Positions 10,031 through 18,420 of a stretch of DNA of 64,000 nucleotides are shown one piece after another. This DNA is from Rhodanobacteraceae bacterium. Its GTDB lineage: Bacteria; Pseudomonadota; Gammaproteobacteria; Xanthomonadales; SZUA-5. The notes beneath the pieces were generated by a model that was not told where the DNA came from, made no database searches, and saw only the letters and a program-made list of their open reading frames with translations. The position numbers and the translations under genes were made by a program. Every line of letters begins with the position of its first letter. The first letter of the stretch is position 1. Location: contig JADJPR010000002.1 in the NCBI GenBank assembly GCA_016713135.1, positions 310,001 to 374,000 on the forward strand. Direction: 5' to 3'.

Positions 10031-10977
10031 TTACAACCTGGCCCGAACCAGCGGCACGATCCGCGCCAGTTCCCGCAGCGGCGGATAGCGCCATTCGGCC
10101 GGCTCGGCGCCCAGCAGCCGCAGCCGCCCGGCAGCGACCTGCGCCTGATGGAAGCGGCCGAGCTTGCCGGTGGGCATGCCTTCGCACAGCGTGTACACCG
10201 GTTTGCCGGTCGCCAGCGCCTCGCTCTGCATGTTCACCGAATCGGCGGTGACGACGATCCGATCCGCCCAGGCGAGCGCGCCGCGGTAGGGGTTGTCGCC
10301 GTCGCCTGGGTCGAACCAGCGCAACTGCGCATCAGCGAACAGCACGCGCAGCTTCCGGCGCCAGGCGGCCGGCGTGCGCCGCGAGCCGATCACCCACAGG
10401 CTGCCACCCTCGCGCGCGCGCCAGCGCGCCAGCGCGGCGGCCGCCCGCTCGAAGCTGGCCGGGACCAGATCCACACCACGCCGTTGACCGCCCACCAGCA
10501 GCAGCGTCCGCGGCCCGGGCTGCCGCCCAAGTGCCGGGCAGAGATTGCGCTGCTGCGCCAGCCAGGCGTCGTCGATCGCATGCAAGGAGCCCTCGATGGC
10601 GATCACATTCGCCCCCGACAGGCGGTCGTGCGCGGGCACGACCACCGCGTCGAAGCGCGCCGGCTCACCCGCGGGTCGAGGATCTGCACGGTGCGCGTGC
10701 GCCCGCCGCTGGCGCGCTTGAGGGACAGCAGCGCTGCGGCGCCGATGCGCCCGCAGCCCACCGCGATCTCCGGCCACGGCTCATCCAGGTGCGGCATCCA
10801 GGCACCGGGCGCCAGCACCGGCGCGAACTGCGGCACCAGCGCCGAGTACGGCCACCGCGCGCGCAGCCTCCAGATACGCGGCAGCTCGCTGCTCAGCGCG
10901 CCCGCCAGCGCCAGCGCCTGCAGCTCATTGCCGGCGGCGCCGTCGCTGACCACCGCTATCGAGGGAGCGAGTTCCAT
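10031..10977 (-). CDS. ELM1/DUF1022-family protein, interrupted by an apparent frameshift
   Basis: Homologous to the bacterial ELM1 family (PF06258), glycosyltransferase-like proteins of unknown reaction. The start at 10977 gives MELAPSIAVVSDGAAGNELQ and runs to VQILDPR. The frame must then shift by one base near 10664-10670 to continue with EPARFDAVVVPAHD, a boundary where family members normally read straight through. The second part keeps the C-terminal core (WADRIVVTADSVNMQSEA, GKPVYTL). It is divergent from the rutE-like gene, 74 bases between starts. A single missing base, from assembly or real, explains the break. Confidence 0.8.
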
Positions 10978-11051
10978 CGGTCCGACGTGCTCACATGCGC
11001 TTGCGCCTGGGCGCCTATGATGGCGGCTTTCCCCTCGCGGAGGTTCTTCCG

Positions 11052-11639
11052 ATGGCACTCGATGACGCGGCGCTGGCCACCCTGTTCGCCGATGCGCACA
11101 CCTACACCCGCTGGCAGGATCGTCCGATCGACGATGCGCTGCTGCACAAGCTCTACGACACGCTGAAGTGGGCGCCGACCGGCGCCAACTCGCAGGCCGG
11201 CCGCTTCGTCTTCGTCAAGTCGCCGGAGGCCAGGGAGCGCCTGAAGCCGGCGCTGGACGAGGGCAATGTGCGCAAGGCGATGACCGCCGGCGCCACCGTC
11301 ATCGTCGCCGCCGACTTCGAGTTCTACGAGCACCTGAACCGCTTGTACCCGGTCGCCTCCGATCCGCGCAGCTGGTTCGCCGGCAACCCCGCGGCGATCG
11401 AATTCGCCGGCACGCGCGATGCCACCCTGCAGGGCGCCTACCTGATCCTCGCCGCGCGCGCGCTCGGCCTGGACTGCGGCCCGATGGGCGGCTTCAACCG
11501 CGCGAAGGTGGACGCCGAATTCTTCGCCGGCACCGCATACAAGTCGATCTTCCTGGTCAACCTGGGCTACGGCGCGGCCGATGGCCACTACCCGCGCAAC
11601 CCGCGCTTCGAGTTCGACGAGGCGTGCAAGATCGTCTGA
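11052..11639 (+). CDS. rutE: Malonic semialdehyde reductase / nitroreductase (RutE/HadB family)
   Basis: 195 residues, the length of E. coli RutE (196), an FMN-type nitroreductase-fold enzyme that reduces malonic semialdehyde to 3-hydroxypropionate in pyrimidine degradation. Family features include WAPTGANSQAGRFVFVKS (about 39-56), ARALGLDCGPMGGF in the C-terminal third and a final LVNLGYG. I chose the ATG at 11052 because GGAGG lies eight bases upstream; the frame also opens at 10995. No other rut gene is nearby, so the physiological substrate may differ. Confidence 0.85.
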   Translation: MALDDAALATLFADAHTYTRWQDRPIDDALLHKLYDTLKWAPTGANSQAGRFVFVKSPEARERLKPALDEGNVRKAMTAGATVIVAADFEFYEHLNRLYPVASDPRSWFAGNPAAIEFAGTRDATLQGAYLILAARALGLDCGPMGGFNRAKVDAEFFAGTAYKSIFLVNLGYGAADGHYPRNPRFEFDEACKIV

Positions 11640-11651
11640 GCTCCGTTCAAA

Positions 11652-11786
11652 TGGTTAAACGCGGAGACGCAGAGGACGCGGAGAGGAGCCGGCGAGAAGG
11701 GCGGGATGCGACGCGGATGAAGCGCAACGCCTGCCTGCGCCTCCTCTGCTTTTCTCAGCGCCCTCCGCGTCTCCGCGTTTAACCCG
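11652..11786. repeat. Intergenic repeat, family B
   Basis: GGTTAAACGCGGAGACGCAG opens the unit (11653) and the complementary CCCTCCGCGTCTCCGCGTTTAA closes it (11761-11782). The spacer is about 60 bases, richer in A/T and unlike the neighbouring genes. It is the first of four repeats packed in the 11640-12141 gap. Confidence 0.82.
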
Positions 11787-11795
11787 CCCGGAAAT

Positions 11796-11820
11796 GATCG
11801 CGGGCAGAGCCCGCTCCCAC
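11796..11820. repeat. REP-like palindrome, family D (variant)
   Basis: GATCGCGGGCAGAGCCCGCT followed by CCCAC. The dyad arms changed together (GCGGGC/GCCCGC in place of GCGGCT/AGCCGC), so base pairing is kept. This compensatory change favours a selected structure. Confidence 0.78.
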
Positions 11821-12024
11821 AGGGAGCTGCGCTGGTGATGCTCCTGTGAGTTCCGGTCGCCCCTGCCAGTGCACTTGTTCGCGCATCGAACCGTGACTCT
11901 CGCAAGATCGCGGACTGTGTTTTTGGACGCAAAGGACGCAAAGGACGCGAAGAAGATCAAACGCGATACCGCGCGGGGATAGCCCCGGCACTGCTGTCTT
12001 TGCGTCCATTGCGTCCCTTTGTGT
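11821..12024. repeat. Composite intergenic repeat, family A (copy 4)
   Basis: The leader (TTCCGGTCGCCCCTGCC and TTGTTCGCGCATCGAACCG, 11850-11893) matches the one at 1645-1703. The hairpin arms are at 11924-11956 and 11996-12022. The order of family D palindrome, leader, hairpin is the same as at 3383-3614, so these pieces behave as one composite unit. The rest of the gap to 12141 holds another family D copy and nothing else I recognise. Confidence 0.8.
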
Positions 12025-12094
12025 ACTCAATCACAGGGGCGTCCCTCGGCGCAGGCGGAAAATGCAGGAAATTCAACATTGTGGCGCATTTTCG

Positions 12095-12118
12095 GTGGGA
12101 GCGGCTTCAGCCGCGAGC
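12095..12118. repeat. REP-like palindrome, family D
   Basis: GTGGGAGCGGCTTCAGCCGC, the reverse complement of the 1865 unit with one change at the end. It lies 24 bases past the pspF stop codon. Confidence 0.78.
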
Positions 12119-12141
12119 TCCTGCTCGCGGTTCCTCAGTCC

Positions 12142-13206
12142 TCACCCTTCGTCCTCACCATTCTCGTCCCCCGCGCCCACCAGCTTGTACTTGCGCAGGT
12201 AGCCGCGCAGCTGGTGGTAGCTGAGCTGCAGCAATTCGGCGGCCTTGCGCTGGTTGAAGCGCGCTTGCTGCATCGCCGCCTGCAGCCATTCGATTTCGAT
12301 GCGCTCGATCTCGGCGCGGAAATCGACCGGGAGCCGCGGACCGCTGGTGACGGCAGGCGCGGGCAACGTGGGGGGCGCCGCGGGCGGCGCGTCGACAGCC
12401 ATACGCTGTGCCCGTGGACGCCACGGCGAATCGAAGGGATCGAAGGGGATGTCGTCGATCTCCGCCTCGACATCGTCCATGCGGTAGACCGCGCGCTCGA
12501 CCACATTGCGCAGCTCGCGCACATTGCCGGGCCAGGGGTGTTCCATCAGCTGCTGCTGGGCGCGCTGCGAGAATCCGGGGAACAAATCGCGCCGCAGCTC
12601 CTGGCTCATGCGCGTGGCGAAGTGTTCAGCCAGTGGCAGGATGTCCTCGGGCCGCGCGCGCAGCGGCGGCAGGGTAATCACGTCGAAGGCCAGGCGGTCG
12701 AGCAGATCCTCGCGGAAGCGCCCGGCGCGCGCCTCGGCCGGCAGGTCCAGGTTGGTCGCAGCGATCAGGCGCACATTGGTGCGGATGGTCTCGCGCCCGC
12801 CGACGCGCTCGAACTCGCCGTACTCGATCACGCGCAGGACTTTCTCCTGCACCCGCGCCGAGGCATTCGCCAACTCGTCGAGGAACAGGCTGCCCTCGTG
12901 GGCGATCTCGAAACGCCCGAAGTGGCGCTTGGTCGCGCCGGTGAACGAGCCGGCCTCGTGGCCGAAGAGTTCGGTCTCCAGCAGCGTCTCGGCGAGCGTC
13001 GCGCAATTCATCTTGACGAAGGGCCGGTCCCAGCGCCGCGACAGGTAGTGCAGGCGCGCGGCGACCAGTTCCTTGCCGGTGCCGCGCTCGCCGATCACCA
13101 GCACCGGCCGGTCCAGGGGCGCCGCGCGCGACACCTGCTCCATCACGCCGACGAAGGACGGCGCCGAGCCGAGCAGCGACAGGTCGTTGTTGTCCGCAGG
13201 AGACAT
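12142..13206 (-). CDS. pspF: PspF-like sigma-54-dependent activator
   Basis: 354 residues (E. coli PspF 325). A AAA+ enhancer-binding protein without a receiver domain, starting directly at the ATPase as PspF does. Walker A is GERGTGKE (39-46). The sigma-54 contact loop reads GSFTGA (86-91) rather than the usual GAFTGA. Walker B is SLFLDELA. A Pro/Ala linker (about 275-300) leads to a Fis-type helix-turn-helix (about 305-345: RKAAELLQLSYHQLRGYL). In E. coli PspA inhibits PspF and membrane stress releases it. No pspA/B/C lies in this window, so the target promoter is elsewhere. Confidence 0.88.
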   Translation of the reverse strand: MSPADNNDLSLLGSAPSFVGVMEQVSRAAPLDRPVLVIGERGTGKELVAARLHYLSRRWDRPFVKMNCATLAETLLETELFGHEAGSFTGATKRHFGRFEIAHEGSLFLDELANASARVQEKVLRVIEYGEFERVGGRETIRTNVRLIAATNLDLPAEARAGRFREDLLDRLAFDVITLPPLRARPEDILPLAEHFATRMSQELRRDLFPGFSQRAQQQLMEHPWPGNVRELRNVVERAVYRMDDVEAEIDDIPFDPFDSPWRPRAQRMAVDAPPAAPPTLPAPAVTSGPRLPVDFRAEIERIEIEWLQAAMQQARFNQRKAAELLQLSYHQLRGYLRKYKLVGAGDENGEDEG

Positions 13207-13238
13207 CTATGCGTCCGTGAAGGGATTGCGTCGGGATT

Positions 13239-13637
13239 CTAGTCGGCCGATCCGGCAATCCGGCGCACGACTTCCGGCAGGGGCACCGGCCGCCCGTCGC
13301 GCGGGCTGACCCACACGACGACGGTATGGCCGTCCGCATACAGCACATCCTCATCGCCCGCAGACGTGATCCGGTGCGAGACCGTCAGACTGCTGTTGCC
13401 GACGCGCTCGGCCAACAGCCGGATCCGCAGCGTCTCCGGATACTGGATCGGCCGGCGGAAGTTCACCGTCGCCGCGGCCAGGATCGGCTCCCCGTCAGGT
13501 GTGCGCCAGGGCTCCGGCAGGCTGTCGAACCACTCGATCCGCGCCTGCTCCAGGAAAGTCAGGAACACCGAGTTGTTGACGTGGTTGTAGGCGTCCAGGT
13601 CGCGCCAGCGGAGGGGGATGACGGTTTGGATCAGCAT
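13239..13637 (-). CDS. Hot-dog fold acyl-CoA thioesterase (4HBT/YbgC type)
   Basis: 132 residues, the usual length for the single-domain hot-dog thioesterases. The N-terminal MLIQTVIPLRWRDLDAYNHV contains the catalytic-type Asp in RDLDAYNHVNN, and FLTFLEQARIEWF is the central helix. It should hydrolyse an acyl- or aryl-CoA; the substrate is not determined. It lies 32 bases upstream of pspF on the same strand and could be cotranscribed with it. Confidence 0.85.
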   Translation of the reverse strand: MLIQTVIPLRWRDLDAYNHVNNSVFLTFLEQARIEWFDSLPEPWRTPDGEPILAAATVNFRRPIQYPETLRIRLLAERVGNSSLTVSHRITSAGDEDVLYADGHTVVVWVSPRDGRPVPLPEVVRRIAGSAD

Positions 13638-13670
13638 TCGGGGTTCCGGTGGTGTGGTCGGTTTGAGTCT

Positions 13671-13855
13671 GGTTGTGGGTTGTGGGTTGTGGGTTGTGGG
13701 CAGCAAAGCTGGCAAGCCGCGGGCCTGTGGGAGCCGACTCCGTCGGCGATCTCTCCAGCGGCCGCCGGAAAAGATCGCGGCTGAAGCCGCTCCCACCGTG
13801 GATCGGTGCCACGCCGCTCTTGCCGCCCACAACCCACAACTCACAACCCACAACC
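13671..13855. repeat. Family C inverted repeat (copy 2) enclosing two family D palindromes
   Basis: The left arm is a run of GGTTGTGGGTTGTGGG words (13671-13704). The right arm is GCCGCCCACAACCC with CTCACAACCCACAACC (13821-13855). The roughly 115-base spacer contains two family D units facing each other: 13727-13751 (variant arms CCGAC/GTCGG) and 13773-13796. Here one repeat family has been inserted in, or assembled with, another. Confidence 0.78.
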
Positions 13856-13859
13856 GGAC

Positions 13860-14804
13860 TCACTGCCGATGCCGGGCCTTGAGCAGGTCCTCCGCGTACG
13901 CCACCGGAGACCCATCCGGCCTGGTCTTGAACCGCCGATGCGCCCACAGGTACTGCTCGGGCGTCTTGCGAACTTCGGCTTCGAGCAGGGCGATGATGCG
14001 CGCGGTGTCGGTGACCGGGTCTGCGCTCGGAAACTGGGTGAGCGGCGGATCGATGCGCAAACGGTACCCGTAGCCGGACGGATGCCGCGTGATCCACACG
14101 CACAGCACGGGCGCGCGCGACAGGCGGGCGATGCGGCTGGTCATGGTCAGGGTGGCGGCGGGCTGGCCGAAGAAGGGCACGAAGGCCATGTGCAGGTTGA
14201 AGTTCTGGTCCGGTGCGTAGCCCACCGGGTGGCCTTCGCGCAGCGAGCGCAGCAGCTCGCCGAGACCCTTCTTTTCCAGCGTGCGCCCGCAGAAGGCGCG
14301 GCGGCCCTGGTCGATCACCGCTTCCACGGCCGGATCATTGTTGCGCCGGACCATCTGGTGCATCGGCCGGCCGAGCGCCTCGCTGAGCAGCCGGCCGCCG
14401 AGCTCGATCATGGTGAAGTGGCTGTACAGGCAGAGCGCGCCCTTGCCGCCCTCCAGCGCGCGCTGGAGGTGCTCCAGGCCCTCCACCTCGACGATCCCCG
14501 CGGTCACTCGCGGCGGCGCGAACCACGCCATGCTGGTCTCGAACAGGCTGACCGCAGTACAACGCAGGTTGCGCGCCGCCAGGCGGGCCTGCGCGCGCGC
14601 GTCGAGCTCGGGGAAGCACAGCGCGATATTGGCAGCGACGATCGCGCCGCGCTTGCCGGCGGCCCAGGCGATCGGCCACGAGAGCAGCTGCGCGATGCGC
14701 ATCTGCCAACGGTAGGGCAGCCGCGCCAGCAGGCGCGCCAGGCCGAACAGCGCACGCCAGGCTGGACGCAGGCGCTCAATCGCGATGGCGGCGTCGGACT
14801 TCAT
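13860..14804 (-). CDS. Lipid A biosynthesis acyltransferase (LpxL/HtrB family)
   Basis: 314 residues. Adds a secondary acyl chain to the lipid A precursor at the inner membrane. The catalytic H-x4-D/E motif is seen as SHFTMIELGGR (about 128-138). DQNFNLHMAFVPFFGQPAAT matches the conserved block with bound phosphate, and the C-terminus has the family's EQYLWAHRRFKTRP. An N-terminal hydrophobic helix anchors it. The start lies 29 bases inside the GT2 gene, the last gene of the overlapping leftward operon. LpxL versus LpxM specificity cannot be decided. Confidence 0.9.
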   Translation of the reverse strand: MKSDAAIAIERLRPAWRALFGLARLLARLPYRWQMRIAQLLSWPIAWAAGKRGAIVAANIALCFPELDARAQARLAARNLRCTAVSLFETSMAWFAPPRVTAGIVEVEGLEHLQRALEGGKGALCLYSHFTMIELGGRLLSEALGRPMHQMVRRNNDPAVEAVIDQGRRAFCGRTLEKKGLGELLRSLREGHPVGYAPDQNFNLHMAFVPFFGQPAATLTMTSRIARLSRAPVLCVWITRHPSGYGYRLRIDPPLTQFPSADPVTDTARIIALLEAEVRKTPEQYLWAHRRFKTRPDGSPVAYAEDLLKARHRQ

Positions 14805-15543
14805 GCACCTTGGCGTACTTCAGGAACACGTAGAAGGCGCCCACCGCGCTCTGGATGAATCCGGCCCAGCCGTCGAGGAACTGGCGTTTGAACAGATACT
14901 GGCGCAGGAAGAACCACGGCGGGTAGAGCAACATGCGCAGGCCGACCAAAACCACGCCGCGTTCCAGCTTGTCCTGCACCAGGCCGCTGGAATAGGCATT
15001 GATCTTGGCCACCTTGGTGTGGATGTCCGGCTCGCCGTCGTGGTTGAAGGCGGCCTTCAGCGTCGCAGTGGGACCGTCGACCTCCGGCGCCGCGTGCACG
15101 GTCGATGCGCTCATGCGGAAGCGCGTGCGGTCGACCAGCCGCAGGAATGTGTTCAGCCGCGCCAGGGCGTGCTGGTACTGCCAGAAGATCTGCTCGCGCC
15201 GCGGGATCCGCCAGCCGGCCAGCGCTGGCGCGCCGGCGCCGATCGACTGCATCAGCGCGATGATCTCGCGCTGGCAGTCCTCAGGCAGCCATTCGTCTGC
15301 ATCCAGCAGCAGCACGTAGCGATGCGTGGCTTGCTCGATCGCCCATTGCTTCTGCGGGCCATAGCCGGCGAAGGGCTTGTGCAGGATGCGGCAGCCGTGC
15401 GCAGCGGCGATTTTCAGGGTGTCGTCCGTGCTGCCGGAATCGACCAGCAGGCGCTCGTCGGCGAAGGCCACGCTCCCAAGGCAGCGCGCCAGCGTCGCCG
15501 CGTTGTTCAAGGTGGTCACCACCACGCTCAGCGGCTCGCGCAT
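14776..15543 (-). CDS. Family 2 glycosyltransferase (LPS core type)
   Basis: 255 residues with a GT-A fold. Nucleotide-sugar binding is marked by SVVVTTLNNAATLARCLGSV at the N-terminus and VDSGSTDDT, and the DXD-type metal site by LLDADEWLPE. The C-terminus has amphipathic or membrane-proximal stretches (LLYPPWFFLRQYLFKRQFLDG). It resembles the WaaE/KdtX-like glycosyltransferases of LPS core assembly. Its start overlaps the ligase gene by 16 bases and its end overlaps lpxL by 29, which indicates translational coupling. Confidence 0.88.
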   Translation of the reverse strand: MREPLSVVVTTLNNAATLARCLGSVAFADERLLVDSGSTDDTLKIAAAHGCRILHKPFAGYGPQKQWAIEQATHRYVLLLDADEWLPEDCQREIIALMQSIGAGAPALAGWRIPRREQIFWQYQHALARLNTFLRLVDRTRFRMSASTVHAAPEVDGPTATLKAAFNHDGEPDIHTKVAKINAYSSGLVQDKLERGVVLVGLRMLLYPPWFFLRQYLFKRQFLDGWAGFIQSAVGAFYVFLKYAKVHEVRRRHRD

Positions 15544-16784
15544 GCGACCTCCCTCAGGCGCGACTGGGCGCAGGCCAGCGCAATGAGCCAGGCCAGCACC
15601 AGCCCCATGAAACTCGAATAGAACGCGAGGTGAGTATTCAGCGGGAAGACCAGCGCCCCCAGCGCGATCCACGGCGCCTGGGTCGCCGCATCCGCGGCGC
15701 CGCGGCGCGACTCGCGCCACAGCACCCAGGCCGCGCCCAGCCACAGCAGCAGTCCCGCAAGGCCGGTCTCGGTCAGCAGTTCGAGGAAGAGCTGGTGCGC
15801 ATGCGCGGCGCCAGTGCCGGCCACCGGATCCACCCAGGGATCGCCGGGCGTGGCATAAGCGGGATAAGCATGCCGGAAGCCGCGCACGCCGACGCCGTTG
15901 ACCGGATGCGCCAGCGCCATGCGCGAGGCCGTCTGCCAGATCGGCACGCGACCGGCCAGCGCGACATCGGCCTGGCCCTCGCCGAAGGCCAGCGTGCGGT
16001 CGACCCGGGCACGGAAGCTGTCCGACGCCTGGTAGCCGACCGCCCCCGCGAGCGCGCCGCACAGCAGCGCCAAACCCAGCCACAGGGCGAACAGCCGACG
16101 CGACCCGCCGGCCAGGCGCCAGGCCAGCAGCGCACTGACCCAGGCATAGCTGACCCAGCCGGCACGCGAACCCGCGAGCAGCACGACGACCAGCACTGCG
16201 ATCCAGACCAGCGCCAGCAGCCAGCGCCGCGCACCCAGCAGCGGCCACAGCAGCAGCGGCGACAGCGCCGGCAGCAGCGGGCCGAGCTTGAGGTCGTCGG
16301 CGCCGAAGATGCCGCTCAGGCGATCGGCATCGAGACTGCCGCCGAGCGAGATGCCGGTCGCAGCCTGCAGCAGCGCATCGATCACCCACAGTGCCAGTGG
16401 CAGCGCTGCCACCCACAGCAACCGGCGCGAAAGCAATGACGGCGCGGCGCCGGCGGCCAGCGCCAGCTCCAGCAGCCCAAGCACACCAAGTCCAAAAGCC
16501 AGCAGACGCAGCGCCGCCGCCGCGGTGACCCAGGTCTTGTCCGGCGCCAGCGCATCCGGCGCCGACAGCAGCGCCGCGAGCGTGTAGGCGCCGAGTGCCA
16601 GCCCCAGCGCGTGCGCGGACCGCGCCCGCAACCACGGCCCGCGGTAGCGTAGCGTCAGCCACACGCCAGCCAGCGCGCCCAGCAGCACCGGCAGTTCGGC
16701 GGCGCGCGAGAACGGCAGCAGCAGCGGCACGGCCAGCAACAGGCCCGCCAGCCATGCTCCGGCAACAGGCCGCGCCGCGCTCAC
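15528..16784 (-). CDS. O-antigen ligase family protein (WaaL/Wzy_C)
   Basis: 418 residues with about 10-12 membrane helices and a large periplasmic loop. The Wzy_C signature is present: GRVPIWQTASRMALAHPVNG, then GVRGFRHAYP and HAHQLFLELLTETGLAG with the conserved His. Such proteins join undecaprenyl-linked O-polysaccharide to lipid A core (WaaL) or polymerise it (Wzy). The neighbours (core glycosyltransferases, acyltransferase) favour a ligase. Its ATG overlaps the next gene's stop at 16781-16784. Confidence 0.85.
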   Translation of the reverse strand: MSAARPVAGAWLAGLLLAVPLLLPFSRAAELPVLLGALAGVWLTLRYRGPWLRARSAHALGLALGAYTLAALLSAPDALAPDKTWVTAAAALRLLAFGLGVLGLLELALAAGAAPSLLSRRLLWVAALPLALWVIDALLQAATGISLGGSLDADRLSGIFGADDLKLGPLLPALSPLLLWPLLGARRWLLALVWIAVLVVVLLAGSRAGWVSYAWVSALLAWRLAGGSRRLFALWLGLALLCGALAGAVGYQASDSFRARVDRTLAFGEGQADVALAGRVPIWQTASRMALAHPVNGVGVRGFRHAYPAYATPGDPWVDPVAGTGAAHAHQLFLELLTETGLAGLLLWLGAAWVLWRESRRGAADAATQAPWIALGALVFPLNTHLAFYSSFMGLVLAWLIALACAQSRLREVACASR

Positions 16785-17947
16785 CGCTGCAGGACGCTGC
16801 TGGAATCCGGGGCCTTGCCGTTGATCAACTCATCGTAGACCGACAGCGTCCGGCGCTGCATGTCCGCCACCTTGGGCACCCGCCCGGTGTCCACCGGTGG
16901 TGGCGACTTGAGCAGGGCGATTGCCCGCGCCGCCGCCGCATCCAGGTCACGCGGGGGAACCAGGCCAGCCGGGTAGAGTTCGCGCAACAGTTCGCCGACG
17001 CCACCGTGGTCATAGCCGAGCACCGGACGGCCTATGCATAGCGCTTCGGCCACCACCCGCCCGAAGCTCTCGGGACGGGTCGACAGCTGCAGGATCAGGT
17101 CGCTGTGGGCGTAGACCTCGCGCACGTCGCCGCGCGAGGCGCTGAACGCGACATAGGGGAACACCCCGTGCTCGCGCGCGACCTGTCGCAGTTCCGACAG
17201 ATAGCCCTGGCGGCGACCCTCGACGACCCCGAGCAGCAACAGCCTTGCATCCACCCCCGCCTGGCGCACGCGGGCCAGGATGCCGATCGCATCCGCATGG
17301 CCCTTGAGGCGGGTGCCGCGGCCCGGCAAGGTCAGCAGGCACCCGCCCTTGAGGCCGGGATACTCGTCGCCGAAAGTCCGGATCCACTCCGGCGTGGCCT
17401 TCAGGCGCGGCGGAAACTCGGCGGGGTCCGCGCCACGTGGGATTATCCGTATGCGCGACGGGTCCAGGCTGGGGTAGTTCTCGAGCAGGAAGTCCGCGGT
17501 CGCGCGCGACACGGCGATGACGCGATCGCCCCAGGTCATGATCCTGCTGTATCCGGAGACCGAGTTCAGGCCGTGCACCGTGGTCACCACCTTGGGCCGC
17601 GGGTGCATGCCGATCAGGGCGAAGCGCAGCAGCCAGGCCGGCAGGCGCGAGCGCGCATGGACCACGTCCGGCCGCAGCTTGCGCAAATGCTTGCGCAGCT
17701 TGAGCCAGGCCGACACCAGCCCAAGCGACTTGCTGCCGATCGCCAGCTTGATGTGCTCGCTGCCCTCGGCCCTGAGCCGCGTGACCCAGCGACCGCCGCC
17801 GCAGATGACGATCGACCGGTGGTGTGCCGCGACCAGCGCACGGGCGACTTCCATCGTCGAGCGCTCGGCGCCGCCCGGCGCCAGTTCCGGTATCAGCTGC
17901 ACCACGGTCCAGCCGCGGCGGAAGGGCTGCAGTGGACTAGCCGGCAC
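16781..17947 (-). CDS. Family 4 glycosyltransferase
   Basis: 388 residues with a GT-B fold. The N-terminal domain begins VVQLIPELAPGGAERSTMEV, the typical GT4 glycine-rich loop. The C-terminal domain has STRPESFGRVVAEALCIGRP with the E-x7-E nucleotide-sugar motif, followed by LGYDHGGVGELL. Cytoplasmic; probably adds a hexose to the LPS core or O-unit. It is the first of four genes with overlapping ends (ATGA at 16781-16784), so the operon reads GT4, ligase, GT2, acyltransferase. Confidence 0.9.
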   Translation of the reverse strand: MPASPLQPFRRGWTVVQLIPELAPGGAERSTMEVARALVAAHHRSIVICGGGRWVTRLRAEGSEHIKLAIGSKSLGLVSAWLKLRKHLRKLRPDVVHARSRLPAWLLRFALIGMHPRPKVVTTVHGLNSVSGYSRIMTWGDRVIAVSRATADFLLENYPSLDPSRIRIIPRGADPAEFPPRLKATPEWIRTFGDEYPGLKGGCLLTLPGRGTRLKGHADAIGILARVRQAGVDARLLLLGVVEGRRQGYLSELRQVAREHGVFPYVAFSASRGDVREVYAHSDLILQLSTRPESFGRVVAEALCIGRPVLGYDHGGVGELLRELYPAGLVPPRDLDAAAARAIALLKSPPPVDTGRVPKVADMQRRTLSVYDELINGKAPDSSSVLQR

Positions 17948-18001
17948 GCGGCGCCCCCGCCGTCGCGCGCATGCGCCCGGTTTTGCCCATGGCCGGACGC
18001 A

Positions 18002-18226
18002 TCAGTGCCCGCGACCAGCGCCGCCCTTGAGGGTGTAGTACGCGCCGCAGTACGGACACTGGCTGGTACCCTCGGTCTCGACCGGCAGGTAGACGCGTGG
18101 GTGCGAGTTCCACAGGTGCATGCCCGGCATCGGGCATGACAGCGGCAGGTCGCCCGCCGTCACCTCGTAGCGGTTGTCGGCGTTAGGCTGGATCAGCTTG
18201 GCCTGGCTGGGGTCTGGGCGGGACAT
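18002..18226 (-). CDS. Small CHCC zinc-finger protein (PF10276 type)
   Basis: 74 residues. A single zinc site is predicted from Cys31, His42, Cys57 and Cys60 (SCPMPGMHLWNSHP, then CPYCGAYY), matching the zf-CHCC family also seen in the mitochondrial complex I subunit NDUFS6. The bacterial proteins have no established function. It lies 54 bases upstream of the GT4 gene on the same strand, so it may share the envelope operon's promoter. The start at 18226 gives the family's usual length. Confidence 0.85.
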   Translation of the reverse strand: MSRPDPSQAKLIQPNADNRYEVTAGDLPLSCPMPGMHLWNSHPRVYLPVETEGTSQCPYCGAYYTLKGGAGRGH

Positions 18227-18322
18227 CGGGAATCTCGCGGATGCAGGATCGCGCGAGTCTAGCCCGGATGTTTCGTCAGGGCACGCTGGCACCTTGCCAG
18301 CGCAACCGGGTTCATCACCCGC

Positions 18323-18405
18323 GTGGCCCGGAGTGCGCACACCACGCCTTCTCCGGGCACTTGCCGCAAGTACCCGGAGAGCCGCTGCGCGGCACTCCGG
18401 GCTAC
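18323..18405. repeat. Inverted pair of CCGGAGTGC repeats (family E)
   Basis: Two copies facing each other: GTGGCCCGGAGTGCGCACAC to TTCTCCGGG (18323-18357), and the reverse complement of GTAGCCCGGAGTGCCGCGCA to CTCTCCGGG (18374-18405). It lies between the convergent-side end of the DUF4397 gene and the zinc-finger gene start. A related piece is at 9766-9790. Confidence 0.7.
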
Positions 18406-18420
18406 GCTCAAGCCTGAGTC

